DNA of 8,403 nt from contig JAEWKL010000646.1 of assembly GCA_023386115.1 (NCBI GenBank), positions 1 to 8,403 on the forward strand. Direction: 5' to 3'. Each line of letters starts with the position of its first letter. Position 1 is the first letter of the stretch. Made by a program: the position numbers and the translations under genes. This DNA comes from Pseudomonadota bacterium. Lineage in GTDB: Bacteria > Pseudomonadota > Alphaproteobacteria > Rhizobiales > Beijerinckiaceae. A model generated the notes under the pieces. It saw nothing but the letters and a program-made list of their open reading frames with translations, did not search any database and had not been told where the DNA came from. Positions 1 to 5,809 of this stretch are shown piece by piece.

Positions 1-42
1 GTGAGCACCGAAACGTCAGACCAGCATCATCCTACTCATGAC

Positions 43-59
43 CGGTTCCGAAGGAACCG
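43..59 (-). other. Perfect 7-bp hairpin in the rrn leader
   Basis: CGGTTCC and GGAACCG are separated by a three-base loop, giving a perfect 7-bp stem. It lies between boxA and the expected 16S start, where pre-16S leaders usually fold. No U-run follows, so it is more likely a leader fold than a terminator. Confidence 0.5.
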
Positions 60-100
60 ACCCGCAGGGACGACGCCGTCCACGCTTCTCTTTCTCGTAT

Positions 101-116
101 GAACTTGTCAAAGAGC
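101..116 (-). promoter_or_regulatory. boxA antitermination element of the rrn leader
   Basis: The minus strand reads GCTCTTTGACAAGTTC. This matches the E. coli rrn boxA core TGCTCTTTAACA closely, with one change inside the CTCTTTRACA core. In the family this RNA element is bound by NusB and the S10 protein NusE to make rRNA transcription resistant to Rho. Its place between the promoter and the expected 16S start is as usual. Confidence 0.65.
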
Positions 117-252
117 TGATCGGGCCGAGGCCAGATCTCATACCCTTAGAGAGCAGAAAGCAGCGCCGGGTTGCCCTGGCCCTTGCTTCATCGTCTCTCG
201 GGAAGTCCCGGAGGGCAGAGCCGTTCGTCGCGGCGCCCCGTCGGTGAGCGGT

Positions 253-281
253 CGTTTAAGGGTAGCCGGCTTGCCTGTCAA
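253..281 (-). promoter_or_regulatory. Probable rrn promoter (TTGACA, 17-bp spacer, TAAACG)
   Basis: On the minus strand a perfect TTGACA (281-276) is followed after 17 bp by TAAACG (258-253). Shifting by one base gives TTAAAC with a 16-bp spacer. The -35 box is perfect, while the -10 box matches TATAAT at only three positions. Transcription would start near base 246 and run left through boxA toward the 16S gene. The position directly upstream of a recognisable rrn leader is the main support. Confidence 0.55.
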
Positions 282-302
282 CTCGGCCGAACCCGGGAGG
301 AT

Positions 303-353
303 CCGGCCGCGGCGCCGGGGAGGGCAGGGGGACTGCCCGGACCCCGCGGCCGG
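303..353 (-). terminator. GC-rich nested stem-loop between epoxide hydrolase and rrn promoter
   Basis: The 10-bp arms CCGGCCGCGG (303-312) and CCGCGGCCGG (344-353) are exact inverted repeats. Inside them GGGCAG (322-327) pairs with CTGCCC (333-338). The structure starts 33 bases after the hydrolase stop codon and ends 21 bases before the rrn -35 box, which is where transcription of the hydrolase should end. On the minus strand no U-tract follows. On the plus strand the stem is followed by CTTTT. It could be a weak or Rho-assisted terminator, or an insulator that protects the rrn promoter from read-through. Confidence 0.45.
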
Positions 354-386
354 CTTTTCCATGAGATGGGTATGCACGCCCTTCGT

Positions 387-1556
387 TCAAGCCTCGCCGG
401 CACGGCTCTCTCGCGGCAGCGAGGTCGCAAAGGCTCGCACGTCCTCGGCGAGGAGATCCGGCTGCTCAAGAGCGGCGAAATGGCCACCGCGCGGCATCTC
501 GGTCCAGCGGCGGAGATCCGAAAACATCGTTGCTTCGGCCAGCGAGCGGGGAGGGCGCACCATCTCCTTTGGAAACGCGGCGTAGGCGGTGGGTACCCGA
601 ATCGTCTCGCCATCCGGGACCGGCCAGGGCCGTTGCGTCCGGGAGTAGTAGGGATGGAACGACGAGCCGATGGCGCCGGTGAACCAGTAAAGCGAGATGT
701 TGGCGAGCATCCGGTCGCGGGGGATCGCTGTCTCGATCGTGCCGCCGCAATCGGACCAGGACCGGAACTTTTCCGCGATCCAGGCGGCGAGGCCGGCGGG
801 GGAGTCGGTGAGCGCGAAGGCCAGGGTCTGGGGCTTGGTACCCTGGATCCACTGGTACCCGGTCTCCTCCTTGAGCCAAGCGCCGACCCGCTCGTAATGC
901 GCCGCCTCCTCGGGTGTCGCGTCGCGACCGGAGAGATCGCGGCGCACCGGCAGCATGTTGAGGTGCAGGCCCTCGACCCGCTGCGGATGGCGCCAGGCGA
1001 GCCGCGTGGTGATGAAGGCGCCCCAGTCGCCGCCCTGCGTCATGAAGCGCTCGTAGCCGAGGCGGGTCATCAACTCCGCGAAGTGGTCGGCGATCTCCTC
1101 GACGCCGAGGCGCGGCTGGCCCGGGCGGAAGGACAGGCCGTAGCCGGGGAGGGACGGGGCCACCACCGTGAAGGCGTCCTCGGGCCGGCCGCCGAACCGG
1201 GCCGGATCGGTCAGGCGCGGGATGAGGTCGAGGAACTCGAACACCGAGCCGGGCCAGCCGTGGCAGAGGAGGAGCGGACGCGGGTTCGGTCCGTGGCCCG
1301 GCACGTGCAGGCAGTGGATGTCGATCTCGCCGACGCGCAGGATGGTCTGCGGGAAGGCGTTGAGCGCGGCTTCCTCCGCGCGCCAGTCGAACCGGTCGCG
1401 CCAATAGGCGACGAGATCGGCGAGGTAGGCGACGTCCGTGCCGTAGGTCCAGGGCGCCTCCGGCGCCTGGTCGGGCAGGCGGGTGCGAGCGAGGCGCTCG
1501 CGCAGGTCCGCGACCGCGTCATCCGGAACGTGGTAGGTGAACGACTCTCTCGTCAT
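387..1556 (-). CDS. Epoxide hydrolase, microsomal-like alpha/beta-hydrolase type
   Basis: This 389-residue protein should add water to an epoxide to give a diol, probably in the cytoplasm, since no signal peptide or membrane anchor is seen. Residues about 3-110 match the epoxide-hydrolase N-terminal domain (FTYHVPDDAVADLRERL, then the W-YG-YL-YW-FDWR pattern). The alpha/beta-hydrolase core follows. The oxyanion-hole motif HGWP is at 99-102, and the nucleophile is Asp177 in GGDWG. Tyr234 lies in GYQWIQGTKPQT, Tyr303 or Tyr304 in HPYY, the probable acid Glu331 in FPKE and His359 in GGHFAALEQP. These correspond by motif to the triad and two tyrosines of mammalian microsomal epoxide hydrolase, which suggests a complete active site. 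The length is normal for the family. The start is supported by GGAG six bases upstream. The gene is divergent from the dehydrogenase at 1671. The substrate is unknown; a role in detoxification or xenobiotic use is inference. Confidence 0.92.
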   Translation of the reverse strand: MTRESFTYHVPDDAVADLRERLARTRLPDQAPEAPWTYGTDVAYLADLVAYWRDRFDWRAEEAALNAFPQTILRVGEIDIHCLHVPGHGPNPRPLLLCHGWPGSVFEFLDLIPRLTDPARFGGRPEDAFTVVAPSLPGYGLSFRPGQPRLGVEEIADHFAELMTRLGYERFMTQGGDWGAFITTRLAWRHPQRVEGLHLNMLPVRRDLSGRDATPEEAAHYERVGAWLKEETGYQWIQGTKPQTLAFALTDSPAGLAAWIAEKFRSWSDCGGTIETAIPRDRMLANISLYWFTGAIGSSFHPYYSRTQRPWPVPDGETIRVPTAYAAFPKEMVRPPRSLAEATMFSDLRRWTEMPRGGHFAALEQPDLLAEDVRAFATSLPRESRAGEA

Positions 1557-1580
1557 CGGCGGCTCCGCCCTGTCATGCGT

Positions 1581-1601
1581 CGGACCGGATGTCGCGGTCC
1601 G
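1581..1601. promoter_or_regulatory. Inverted repeat in the divergent gap, possible operator
   Basis: CGGACCG (1581-1587) and CGGTCCG (1595-1601) form a perfect 7-bp inverted repeat with a seven-base spacer. It lies in the 114-bp gap between the divergent epoxide hydrolase and dehydrogenase starts, 24 bases from the hydrolase ATG and 69 from the dehydrogenase ATG. A dyad of this spacing would suit a dimeric repressor controlling both directions. No regulator gene is next to it and no clear -35/-10 pair could be assigned, so the role is a guess. Confidence 0.3.
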
Positions 1602-1670
1602 CGGCACTATGCTACGCGCCCCCGCAAAGGTTCCGCGCGGCCGGCGGATCTCAAGGGGAGGAGCGGAGAC

Positions 1671-2756
1671 ATGGCGCAATATCGCATCGCCACCATCGAG
1701 GGCGACGGTATCGGCCCCGAGGTGACGAAGGCCGCGACGGCGGTGCTGGCGGAGGCCTGCGGCACCGGCACGCTCGCCTTCGAGAGGCTCGAGGGCGGCG
1801 CCGGGCATTACCGGAAGAGCGGCGAGGTCCTGCCGGACGACACCTTCGCGGCGTGCCGCGACGCCGACGCGATCCTGCACGGGGCGGCCGGACTGCCGGG
1901 TGTCGTGTATCCGGATGGAACCGAAGTCGGCAACGACCTGCACCTGCGCCTGCGCTTCCGCCTCGACCTCTACGCCAATGTCCGACCGATCAAGCTCCTG
2001 CCCGGCGTGCTCTCCCCCTTGCGCGCCTTCGAGGGCGGCGGCATCGATTATGTCATCGTGCGCGAGAACACGGAGGGACTTTATGCCAGCCGCGGCGCCG
2101 GGGTGGTCCTGCGCGACGAGATCGCGTCGGACAGCCTGGTCGTGACCCGCAAGGGCACCGAGCGGGTGGCGCGCTTCGCCTTCGACCTGGCGGCCGAGCG
2201 CCGCGGCGCGCCGCGGGACGGGCAGAGCCGGGTTACGGTCTGCGACAAGGCCAATATCCTGCGGGCTTACGCCTTCTTCCGCCGGATCTGCGACGAGATG
2301 CACGGTGACTATCCGGGCATCGCCATCGACTACGCCTATGCCGACGCGATCACCGTGCACATGCTCAAGCGGCCGGACTTCTACGACGTGATCGTGGCCG
2401 AGAACATGTTCGGCGACATCATCTCGGATCTCGGCGCCGCCACCGTCGGCGGCATGGGCATCTCGCCCTCGGGCGAGATCGGCGACAGCCACGCCCTGTT
2501 CCAGGGCGCCCACGGCTCGGCGCCGGACATCGCCGGGCAGAACGTCGCGAGCCCGGTCGCCACCATCCTGTCGGGGGTGATGATGCTGCGCTGGCTCAGC
2601 CGTCGGAAGGCTGATGCGGGCCTCATGGACGCCGCGGACCGGATCGAGGCGGCGGTCGGCACGGTGCTCGCCGAGGGGCGGGCGGTGCCGCGCGATCTCG
2701 GCGGCAGTGCGACCTGCACCGAGGTGGCGGACGCGGTGCGCCGGGCCCTCGCCTGA
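1671..2756 (+). CDS. Isocitrate/isopropylmalate-family beta-decarboxylating dehydrogenase (substrate unassigned)
   Basis: This 361-residue enzyme should oxidise and decarboxylate a 2-hydroxy dicarboxylate using a divalent metal and a nicotinamide cofactor. Family landmarks in order are GDGIGPE (11-17), the arginine segment LRLRFRLDLYANVRP with Arg95 and Arg105, RENTEGLY (131-138), Lys193 in CDKANIL, Asp225, the metal aspartates Asp249 and Asp253 in MFGDIISD, and HGSAPDIAGQN (281-291). Asp286 aligns with the residue that selects NAD+ in isopropylmalate dehydrogenase, so NAD+ is expected. The pocket positions that hold two leucines in Thermus LeuB are His91 and Leu92 here. RENTEG also resembles the isocitrate and tartrate/D-malate branches more than LeuB (RELTGG). 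A leucine-biosynthesis role is therefore unlikely; tartrate, D-malate or a related acid is possible. A strong ribosome site, GGGGAGGAG, ends seven bases before the ATG. The next gene follows after 20 bp. Confidence 0.9.
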   Translation: MAQYRIATIEGDGIGPEVTKAATAVLAEACGTGTLAFERLEGGAGHYRKSGEVLPDDTFAACRDADAILHGAAGLPGVVYPDGTEVGNDLHLRLRFRLDLYANVRPIKLLPGVLSPLRAFEGGGIDYVIVRENTEGLYASRGAGVVLRDEIASDSLVVTRKGTERVARFAFDLAAERRGAPRDGQSRVTVCDKANILRAYAFFRRICDEMHGDYPGIAIDYAYADAITVHMLKRPDFYDVIVAENMFGDIISDLGAATVGGMGISPSGEIGDSHALFQGAHGSAPDIAGQNVASPVATILSGVMMLRWLSRRKADAGLMDAADRIEAAVGTVLAEGRAVPRDLGGSATCTEVADAVRRALA

Positions 2757-2776
2757 GGCTTTCATCTTCGGGAGAC

Positions 2777-3670
2777 ATGAACATCATGAGCAAGCAGAGC
2801 GTGGGCCTCGTCGGTGTCGGACTGATGGGGCACGGCATCGCCCTCAACCTCGCGCGCAAGGGCTGGCCTCTCGGCTACCTCGACCATCCGGGCAACCAGC
2901 CGACGGACGACCTCGACGGCTTGGGCGCGACGCGCCACGCCGACCGGGCGTCGCTCGCGCGGGCGAGCGAGGTGATCATCCTGTGCGTCACCGGCACGCC
3001 GCAGGTCGAGGATGTGCTGCTCGGGGATGGAGGACTCCTCGCCGCCTTACGGCCCGGCACCGTGGTGGTCGATTGCTCGACCGCCATCCCGGCCTCGACG
3101 GCGCGGGTCGCGGCGGCGGTGCGTCAGGCCGGCGGGCGCTTCCTCGATGCGCCGATGACCCGCACGCCGAAGGAGGCGGCGGAAGGGCGGCTCAACCTCC
3201 TGGTCGGGGCCGAGCCCGAGCTGTTCTCGGCGATGCGGCCGCTGCTCTCGGCCTTCGCCGAGAACATCTTCCACGCCGGCTCCGAGGCCGGGGCGGGCCA
3301 CACCCTGAAGCTCCTGCACAATTACGTGTCGCTCGGCACCGTCACGCTCATCGCCGAGGCGGCGGCCTGCGCCGGCAAGGCGGGCATCGCGCCCGACGTG
3401 CTGGTCGACGTGCTGCGCAAGGGCGGCGGTCACGGCGCGGCCCTCGACCGGCTGTCGCCCTTCCTGCTCGCCGGCGATTCCTCGCCGATGCGGTTCTCGA
3501 TCGCCAATGCCCACAAGGACCTGGGCTACTACGTGGCGATGGCCGAGACCCTGGGGGCCGAACGCGCCGTCGCCGACGGGGTGCTGGCGGATCTCGACGG
3601 TCTGGTCGAGGCCGGGCACGGGGCCGACCACCTGCCGCTGGTCGCCCAGCACTTCGCGGCGAAGGCCTGA
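2777..3670 (+). CDS. NAD(P)-dependent oxidoreductase of the 3-hydroxyisobutyrate dehydrogenase family
   Basis: This 297-residue protein belongs to the beta-hydroxyacid dehydrogenases, which interconvert 3-hydroxy acids and semialdehydes (3-hydroxyisobutyrate, tartronate semialdehyde and similar). The nucleotide-binding GVGLMG is at 13-18. DCSTAIPAST (99-108) matches the family DxST motif. The catalytic lysine is Lys178 in GHTLKLLHNYV with Asn182, and the AHKDLGY segment (245-251) completes the C-terminal domain. The substrate loop usually reads DAPVSGG but here is DAPMTRT (124-130), so SGG is replaced by TRT; I recall a subfamily with this variant but not its substrate. The gene lies 20 bp after the dehydrogenase and is almost certainly co-transcribed. 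Two starts are possible: ATG at 2777 sits only two bases after GGGAG, while the ATG at 2786 is 11 bases from it and would give 294 residues. Confidence 0.88.
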   Translation: MNIMSKQSVGLVGVGLMGHGIALNLARKGWPLGYLDHPGNQPTDDLDGLGATRHADRASLARASEVIILCVTGTPQVEDVLLGDGGLLAALRPGTVVVDCSTAIPASTARVAAAVRQAGGRFLDAPMTRTPKEAAEGRLNLLVGAEPELFSAMRPLLSAFAENIFHAGSEAGAGHTLKLLHNYVSLGTVTLIAEAAACAGKAGIAPDVLVDVLRKGGGHGAALDRLSPFLLAGDSSPMRFSIANAHKDLGYYVAMAETLGAERAVADGVLADLDGLVEAGHGADHLPLVAQHFAAKA

Positions 3671-3678
3671 CGACCGGC

Positions 3679-3708
3679 CTTGCCGGGCAGGAGAGCTTGC
3701 CCGGCAGG
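3679..3708 (+). other. Stem-loop between oxidoreductase and glutathione transferase genes
   Basis: TGCCGGGCA (3681-3689) and TGCCCGGCA (3698-3706) are perfect 9-bp inverted repeats around an eight-base loop. One wobble and one further G-C pair extend the stem to 3679-3708. It begins eight bases after the upstream stop codon. No U-tract follows, so it looks more like a partial terminator or a transcript-stabilising fold than a full intrinsic terminator. The two arms are also part of a direct 17-base near-repeat (3680-3696 and 3697-3713), which suggests a small duplication. Confidence 0.5.
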
Positions 3709-3764
3709 AGAGGGCGGGTATCGTCGCCGTTCTGAAGCGAGCCTGCACGAGCGAGCCTGTTGCG

Positions 3765-4469
3765 ATGCCCGACCTCTCCGCCTTCCCGATCACCGCGCGC
3801 TGGCCGGCCCGGCATCCGGACCGGATCCAGCTCTATTCCTGGCCGACGCCGAACGGCGTGAAGGTCTCGATCGCGCTCGAGGAGCTGGGGCTGCCTTACG
3901 AGCCCCACGCCGTCAATATCGGCAAGAACGAGACCTGGACCTCCGAATTCCTGTCGCTCAACCCGAACGGCAAGATCCCGGCGATCCTCGATCCGGATGG
4001 GCCGGGAGGCAAGCCGCTCGCCCTGTTCGAGTCCGGTGCGATCCTGATGTACCTCGCCGAGAAGACCGGACGGCTGATCCCCGCTGATCCGGCCGGGCGT
4101 TACGAGACCGCGCAGTGGCTGTTCTTCCAGATGGCGGCGCTCGGGCCGATGTTCGGCCAGCTCGGCTACTTCCACAAATTCGCCGGCCGCGAGATCGAGG
4201 ACAAGCGGCCGCTGAACCGCTACCGCGACGAGTCGAAGCGGCTGCTCGGCGTGCTGGAGACGCGGCTGTCGGGCCGCGACTGGATCATGGGCGCCGATTA
4301 CACCATCGCCGACATCGCGATGCTCGGCTGGGTGCGCAACCTGATCGGCTTCTACGAGGCGCGGGAGCTGGTGGAGTACGACGCGCTCACGCACGTTCCA
4401 GCCTGGCTGGAGCGGGGGCTTGCCCGGCCCGCGGTGCAAAGGGGATTGGAGATCCCGGCACGGGGGTAG
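3765..4469 (+). CDS. Glutathione S-transferase, Nu-class-like (YfcG/YghU type)
   Basis: This 234-residue protein has an N-terminal thioredoxin fold followed by an all-helical domain, as in cytosolic glutathione transferases. Thr28-Pro29-Asn30-Gly31 is the signature of the Nu-class and fungal Ure2p-like branch, which uses Thr and Asn in place of a catalytic Tyr, Ser or Cys. NPNGKIP (66-72) carries the cis-proline, and Glu89-Ser90 in FESGAIL binds the glutamyl part of glutathione. TIAD (180-183) is the N-capping box of the C-terminal domain. Nu-class enzymes often reduce disulfides or peroxides rather than conjugate electrophiles. The position after the dehydrogenase pair and near an epoxide hydrolase hints at detoxification, but this is inference. 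No clear Shine-Dalgarno site precedes the ATG; no better in-frame start was found upstream. Confidence 0.92.
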   Translation: MPDLSAFPITARWPARHPDRIQLYSWPTPNGVKVSIALEELGLPYEPHAVNIGKNETWTSEFLSLNPNGKIPAILDPDGPGGKPLALFESGAILMYLAEKTGRLIPADPAGRYETAQWLFFQMAALGPMFGQLGYFHKFAGREIEDKRPLNRYRDESKRLLGVLETRLSGRDWIMGADYTIADIAMLGWVRNLIGFYEARELVEYDALTHVPAWLERGLARPAVQRGLEIPARG

Positions 4470-4500
4470 ATGTCAGGGCCGGTTGGCCGAGGGACCGATT

Positions 4501-4543
4501 CTCTCCCACCCCCGACCTCATCCTGAGGTGGGGGGTGGGAGAG
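4501..4543. terminator. Long near-perfect stem-loop between convergent genes
   Basis: CTCTCCCACCCCC (4501-4513) pairs with 4531-4543, then after one G-G mismatch ACCTCA (4515-4520) pairs with TGAGGT (4524-4529) around the loop TCC. This gives 19 base pairs with a single mismatch. It starts 31 bases after the glutathione transferase stop and lies 86 bases beyond the argC stop on the other strand, so it can end transcription from both sides. On the plus strand GTTTTC follows six bases later; on the minus strand there is no T-run. The core CCTCATCCTGAGG resembles a dispersed palindromic repeat I recall from Hyphomicrobiales genomes, so it may be a repeat element serving as terminator. Confidence 0.6.
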
Positions 4544-4593
4544 GACAGTGTTTTCGCGGTCCGATCGTCGCGGGTCGCACAGGGTTTCAGGCG

Positions 4594-4620
4594 CGCCGGA
4601 GGATCTTCGGCTCTCCGGCG
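4594..4620 (-). terminator. Stem-loop just after argC
   Basis: CGCCGGAG (4594-4601) and CTCCGGCG (4613-4620) form a perfect 8-bp stem with an 11-base loop, nine bases past the argC stop codon. On the minus strand no U-run follows, so termination by this stem alone would be weak. It may act with the larger stem-loop at 4501-4543. Confidence 0.4.
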
Positions 4621-4629
4621 ACCGGTCCC

Positions 4630-5571
4630 TCAGTCGAGGTCGAGCATCAGGCGCAGGTTCTGCACCGCGGCGCCGGACGCGCCCTTGCCGAGATTGTCGA
4701 GGCGCGCGACCAGCACCGCGTGGCGGTGGCTGTCGGAGCCGAACACTCGGAGCTCGAGTCGGTCGGTGCCGTTCAGCGCCTCAGGTTCGATGCGCTCGCG
4801 ATGCGCGCCCTCCTCGGCCCCGGTCACCACCTTGACGAGCGTCGCGCCGGCGTAGCGGGCGACGAGGGCGGCTTCCAGGTCACCGGGGGTCGGCTTGCCA
4901 GGCAAGAGGTCGAGATGCAGCGGGATCGACACCAGCATGCCCTGCCGGAAGTTGCCTACCGACGGCACGAAGATCGGGCGGCGGGTCAGGCCGCTGTATT
5001 TCTGGGTCTCGGGCAGGTGCTTGTGGCCGAAGCCGAGGCCGTAGAGCTGGAAGGCCGGGGCCTCTCCGGCCTCGTAAGCTTCGATCATCTTGCGGCCGCC
5101 GCCGCTATAGCCTGACACCGCGTTGATGCTGATGGGAAAATCGGCCGGGATCAGGCCGGCATCGATCAGCGGGCGCAGGAGCGCGATGCCGCCGGTCGGG
5201 TAGCAGCCCGGATTGGAGACGCGGCGCGAGGCCCGGATGGCGCCTTCCTGCTCCGGTGCCAGCTCGGCGAAACCGTAGGTCCAGGCCGGGTCGACCCGGT
5301 AGGCGGTGCTGGCATCGAGGAGCCGCGGGCCGCCGCCGGGCAGCGAATCGGCGAGCGCCGCCGTCTCGCGCGACGCCTCGTCGGGCAGGCAGAGGATGAC
5401 GAGGTCGACCTCGGACAGGAGTGTGCGCTTCGCCTCCGGGTCCTTGCGGCTCTCGTGCGGGATCGACCGGACGGTGATGTCGGTGAAGGCGTCCAGGCGC
5501 TCGCGGATGCCGAGACCGGTCGTGCCGGCCTCGCCGTCGATGAAGACGCTCGGGCTGTGCTTGCGGGTCAT
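4630..5571 (-). CDS. argC: N-acetyl-gamma-glutamyl-phosphate reductase, type 2
   Basis: This 313-residue enzyme reduces N-acetyl-glutamyl-5-phosphate to N-acetyl-glutamate semialdehyde with NADPH, the third step of arginine synthesis. The nucleotide loop DGEAGTTG is at 12-19. The catalytic cysteine is Cys123 in SNPGCYPTG, where it forms the thioester, and His183/His185 lie in GFGHKHLPE. GYSGGGRKM (154-162) and GKGASGAAVQNL (296-307) are family segments. The length and the GEAGTTGLGI start are typical of the shorter class found in many alphaproteobacteria (type 2), as opposed to the roughly 345-residue class. The start has GGAG nine bases upstream. No other arginine gene is present, so argC is solitary here, as is common. 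It is convergent with the glutathione transferase and divergent from the DUF5872 gene. Confidence 0.95.
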   Translation of the reverse strand: MTRKHSPSVFIDGEAGTTGLGIRERLDAFTDITVRSIPHESRKDPEAKRTLLSEVDLVILCLPDEASRETAALADSLPGGGPRLLDASTAYRVDPAWTYGFAELAPEQEGAIRASRRVSNPGCYPTGGIALLRPLIDAGLIPADFPISINAVSGYSGGGRKMIEAYEAGEAPAFQLYGLGFGHKHLPETQKYSGLTRRPIFVPSVGNFRQGMLVSIPLHLDLLPGKPTPGDLEAALVARYAGATLVKVVTGAEEGAHRERIEPEALNGTDRLELRVFGSDSHRHAVLVARLDNLGKGASGAAVQNLRLMLDLD

Positions 5572-5620
5572 GGGCGAAAGCTCCGTGGCGCGGACCGGCC
5601 GATGCCGGGCGACGCGCGCG

Positions 5621-5650
5621 TTGATGGGGGTCGGGGGACCGTCGAGTCAA
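5621..5650 (-). promoter_or_regulatory. Candidate housekeeping promoter of argC
   Basis: On the minus strand TTGACT (5650-5645) is followed after 18 bp by CATCAA (5626-5621). The -35 box matches five of six consensus bases and the -10 box three of six. Transcription would start near 5614, leaving a leader of about 43 bases before the argC ATG. This is the best-looking sigma-70-type pair in the 238-bp divergent gap. Confidence 0.3.
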
Positions 5651-5744
5651 TCGGCAATGACGGTCCGCGGGGGGCGGAGCGTGCCACGACGGTTGCGACG
5701 GTCTCGTGTCGCATGGGCCATCCACAAGGGGACCGCGCCCCAGA

Positions 5745-5769
5745 GGAACCCTGCCCGCGCGCTCCGGTT
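5745..5769 (+). promoter_or_regulatory. Candidate EcfG (general stress) promoter of the DUF5872 gene
   Basis: GGAAC (5745-5749) is followed after 16 bp by GGTT (5766-5769). The alphaproteobacterial general-stress sigma factor EcfG recognises GGAAC, a 16-17 bp spacer and CGTT, so only the first -10 base differs. Transcription would start near 5777, about 33 bases before the ATG at 5810. The distance and direction fit the downstream gene. No alternative sigma-70 pair was found for this gene. Confidence 0.45.
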
Positions 5770-5809
5770 GTGCTGCCAGACCGAAAGCAGACGACGCGAG
5801 GAACCCGCC

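Larger units (their letters stand above)
1..246 (-). other. Leader of a ribosomal RNA operon (5' part; 16S gene lies beyond the left edge)
   Basis: Read on the minus strand, this stretch has the layout of an alphaproteobacterial rrn leader. A consensus-like promoter comes first, then the boxA element AGCTCTTTGACAAGTTC. About ten bases later comes the motif AGAAAGAGAAGCGTGGACGG, which I recall, in slightly varied form, from pre-16S leaders of Bradyrhizobium and relatives. A compact hairpin and a short tail toward the left edge follow. No start of 16S (AGAGTTTGATC) is present, so the mature rRNA must begin outside the window. The 16S leader is favoured over a 23S leader because a -35 box and a unrelated protein gene lie directly upstream. 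The small reading frames here are not credible genes. The identification rests on motif recall, not on an alignment. Confidence 0.72.

Noticed and set aside
38..247. Small plus-strand reading frame of 69 codons at the left edge
   Set aside because: It is opposite the rrn leader and contains the complement of boxA. Such frames are common false genes in rrn leaders.
1608..1613. TATGCT as a -10 box for the dehydrogenase gene
   Set aside because: No acceptable -35 box lies 16-18 bp upstream, so the match is not better than chance.
171..1670. Long open plus-strand frame of about 500 codons running into the dehydrogenase gene
   Set aside because: It lies opposite the well-supported epoxide hydrolase and crosses the rrn promoter region. 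The encoded sequence is arginine- and glycine-rich with no family motif, and the dehydrogenase has its own strong ribosome site at 1655-1663.
1671..2756. Calling the dehydrogenase LeuB
   Set aside because: RENTEG replaces the LeuB-type RELTGG, the two pocket leucines are not kept, and no leucine genes are nearby.
1557..2765. Upstream in-frame extension of the epoxide hydrolase through the minus strand of the dehydrogenase gene
   Set aside because: The N-terminal domain begins exactly at the ATG at 1556, which has a ribosome site. The extension is the antisense shadow of the dehydrogenase.
2614..3735. Plus-strand frame of 373 codons over the oxidoreductase gene
   Set aside because: It is a frame-shifted arginine-rich shadow of the oxidoreductase with no motif of its own.
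387..4469. Isoprene-type epoxide degradation cluster
   Set aside because: That pathway uses a di-iron monooxygenase, a specific GST and a short-chain dehydrogenase. None of those is here; the GST is Nu-class-like and the dehydrogenases are of other families.
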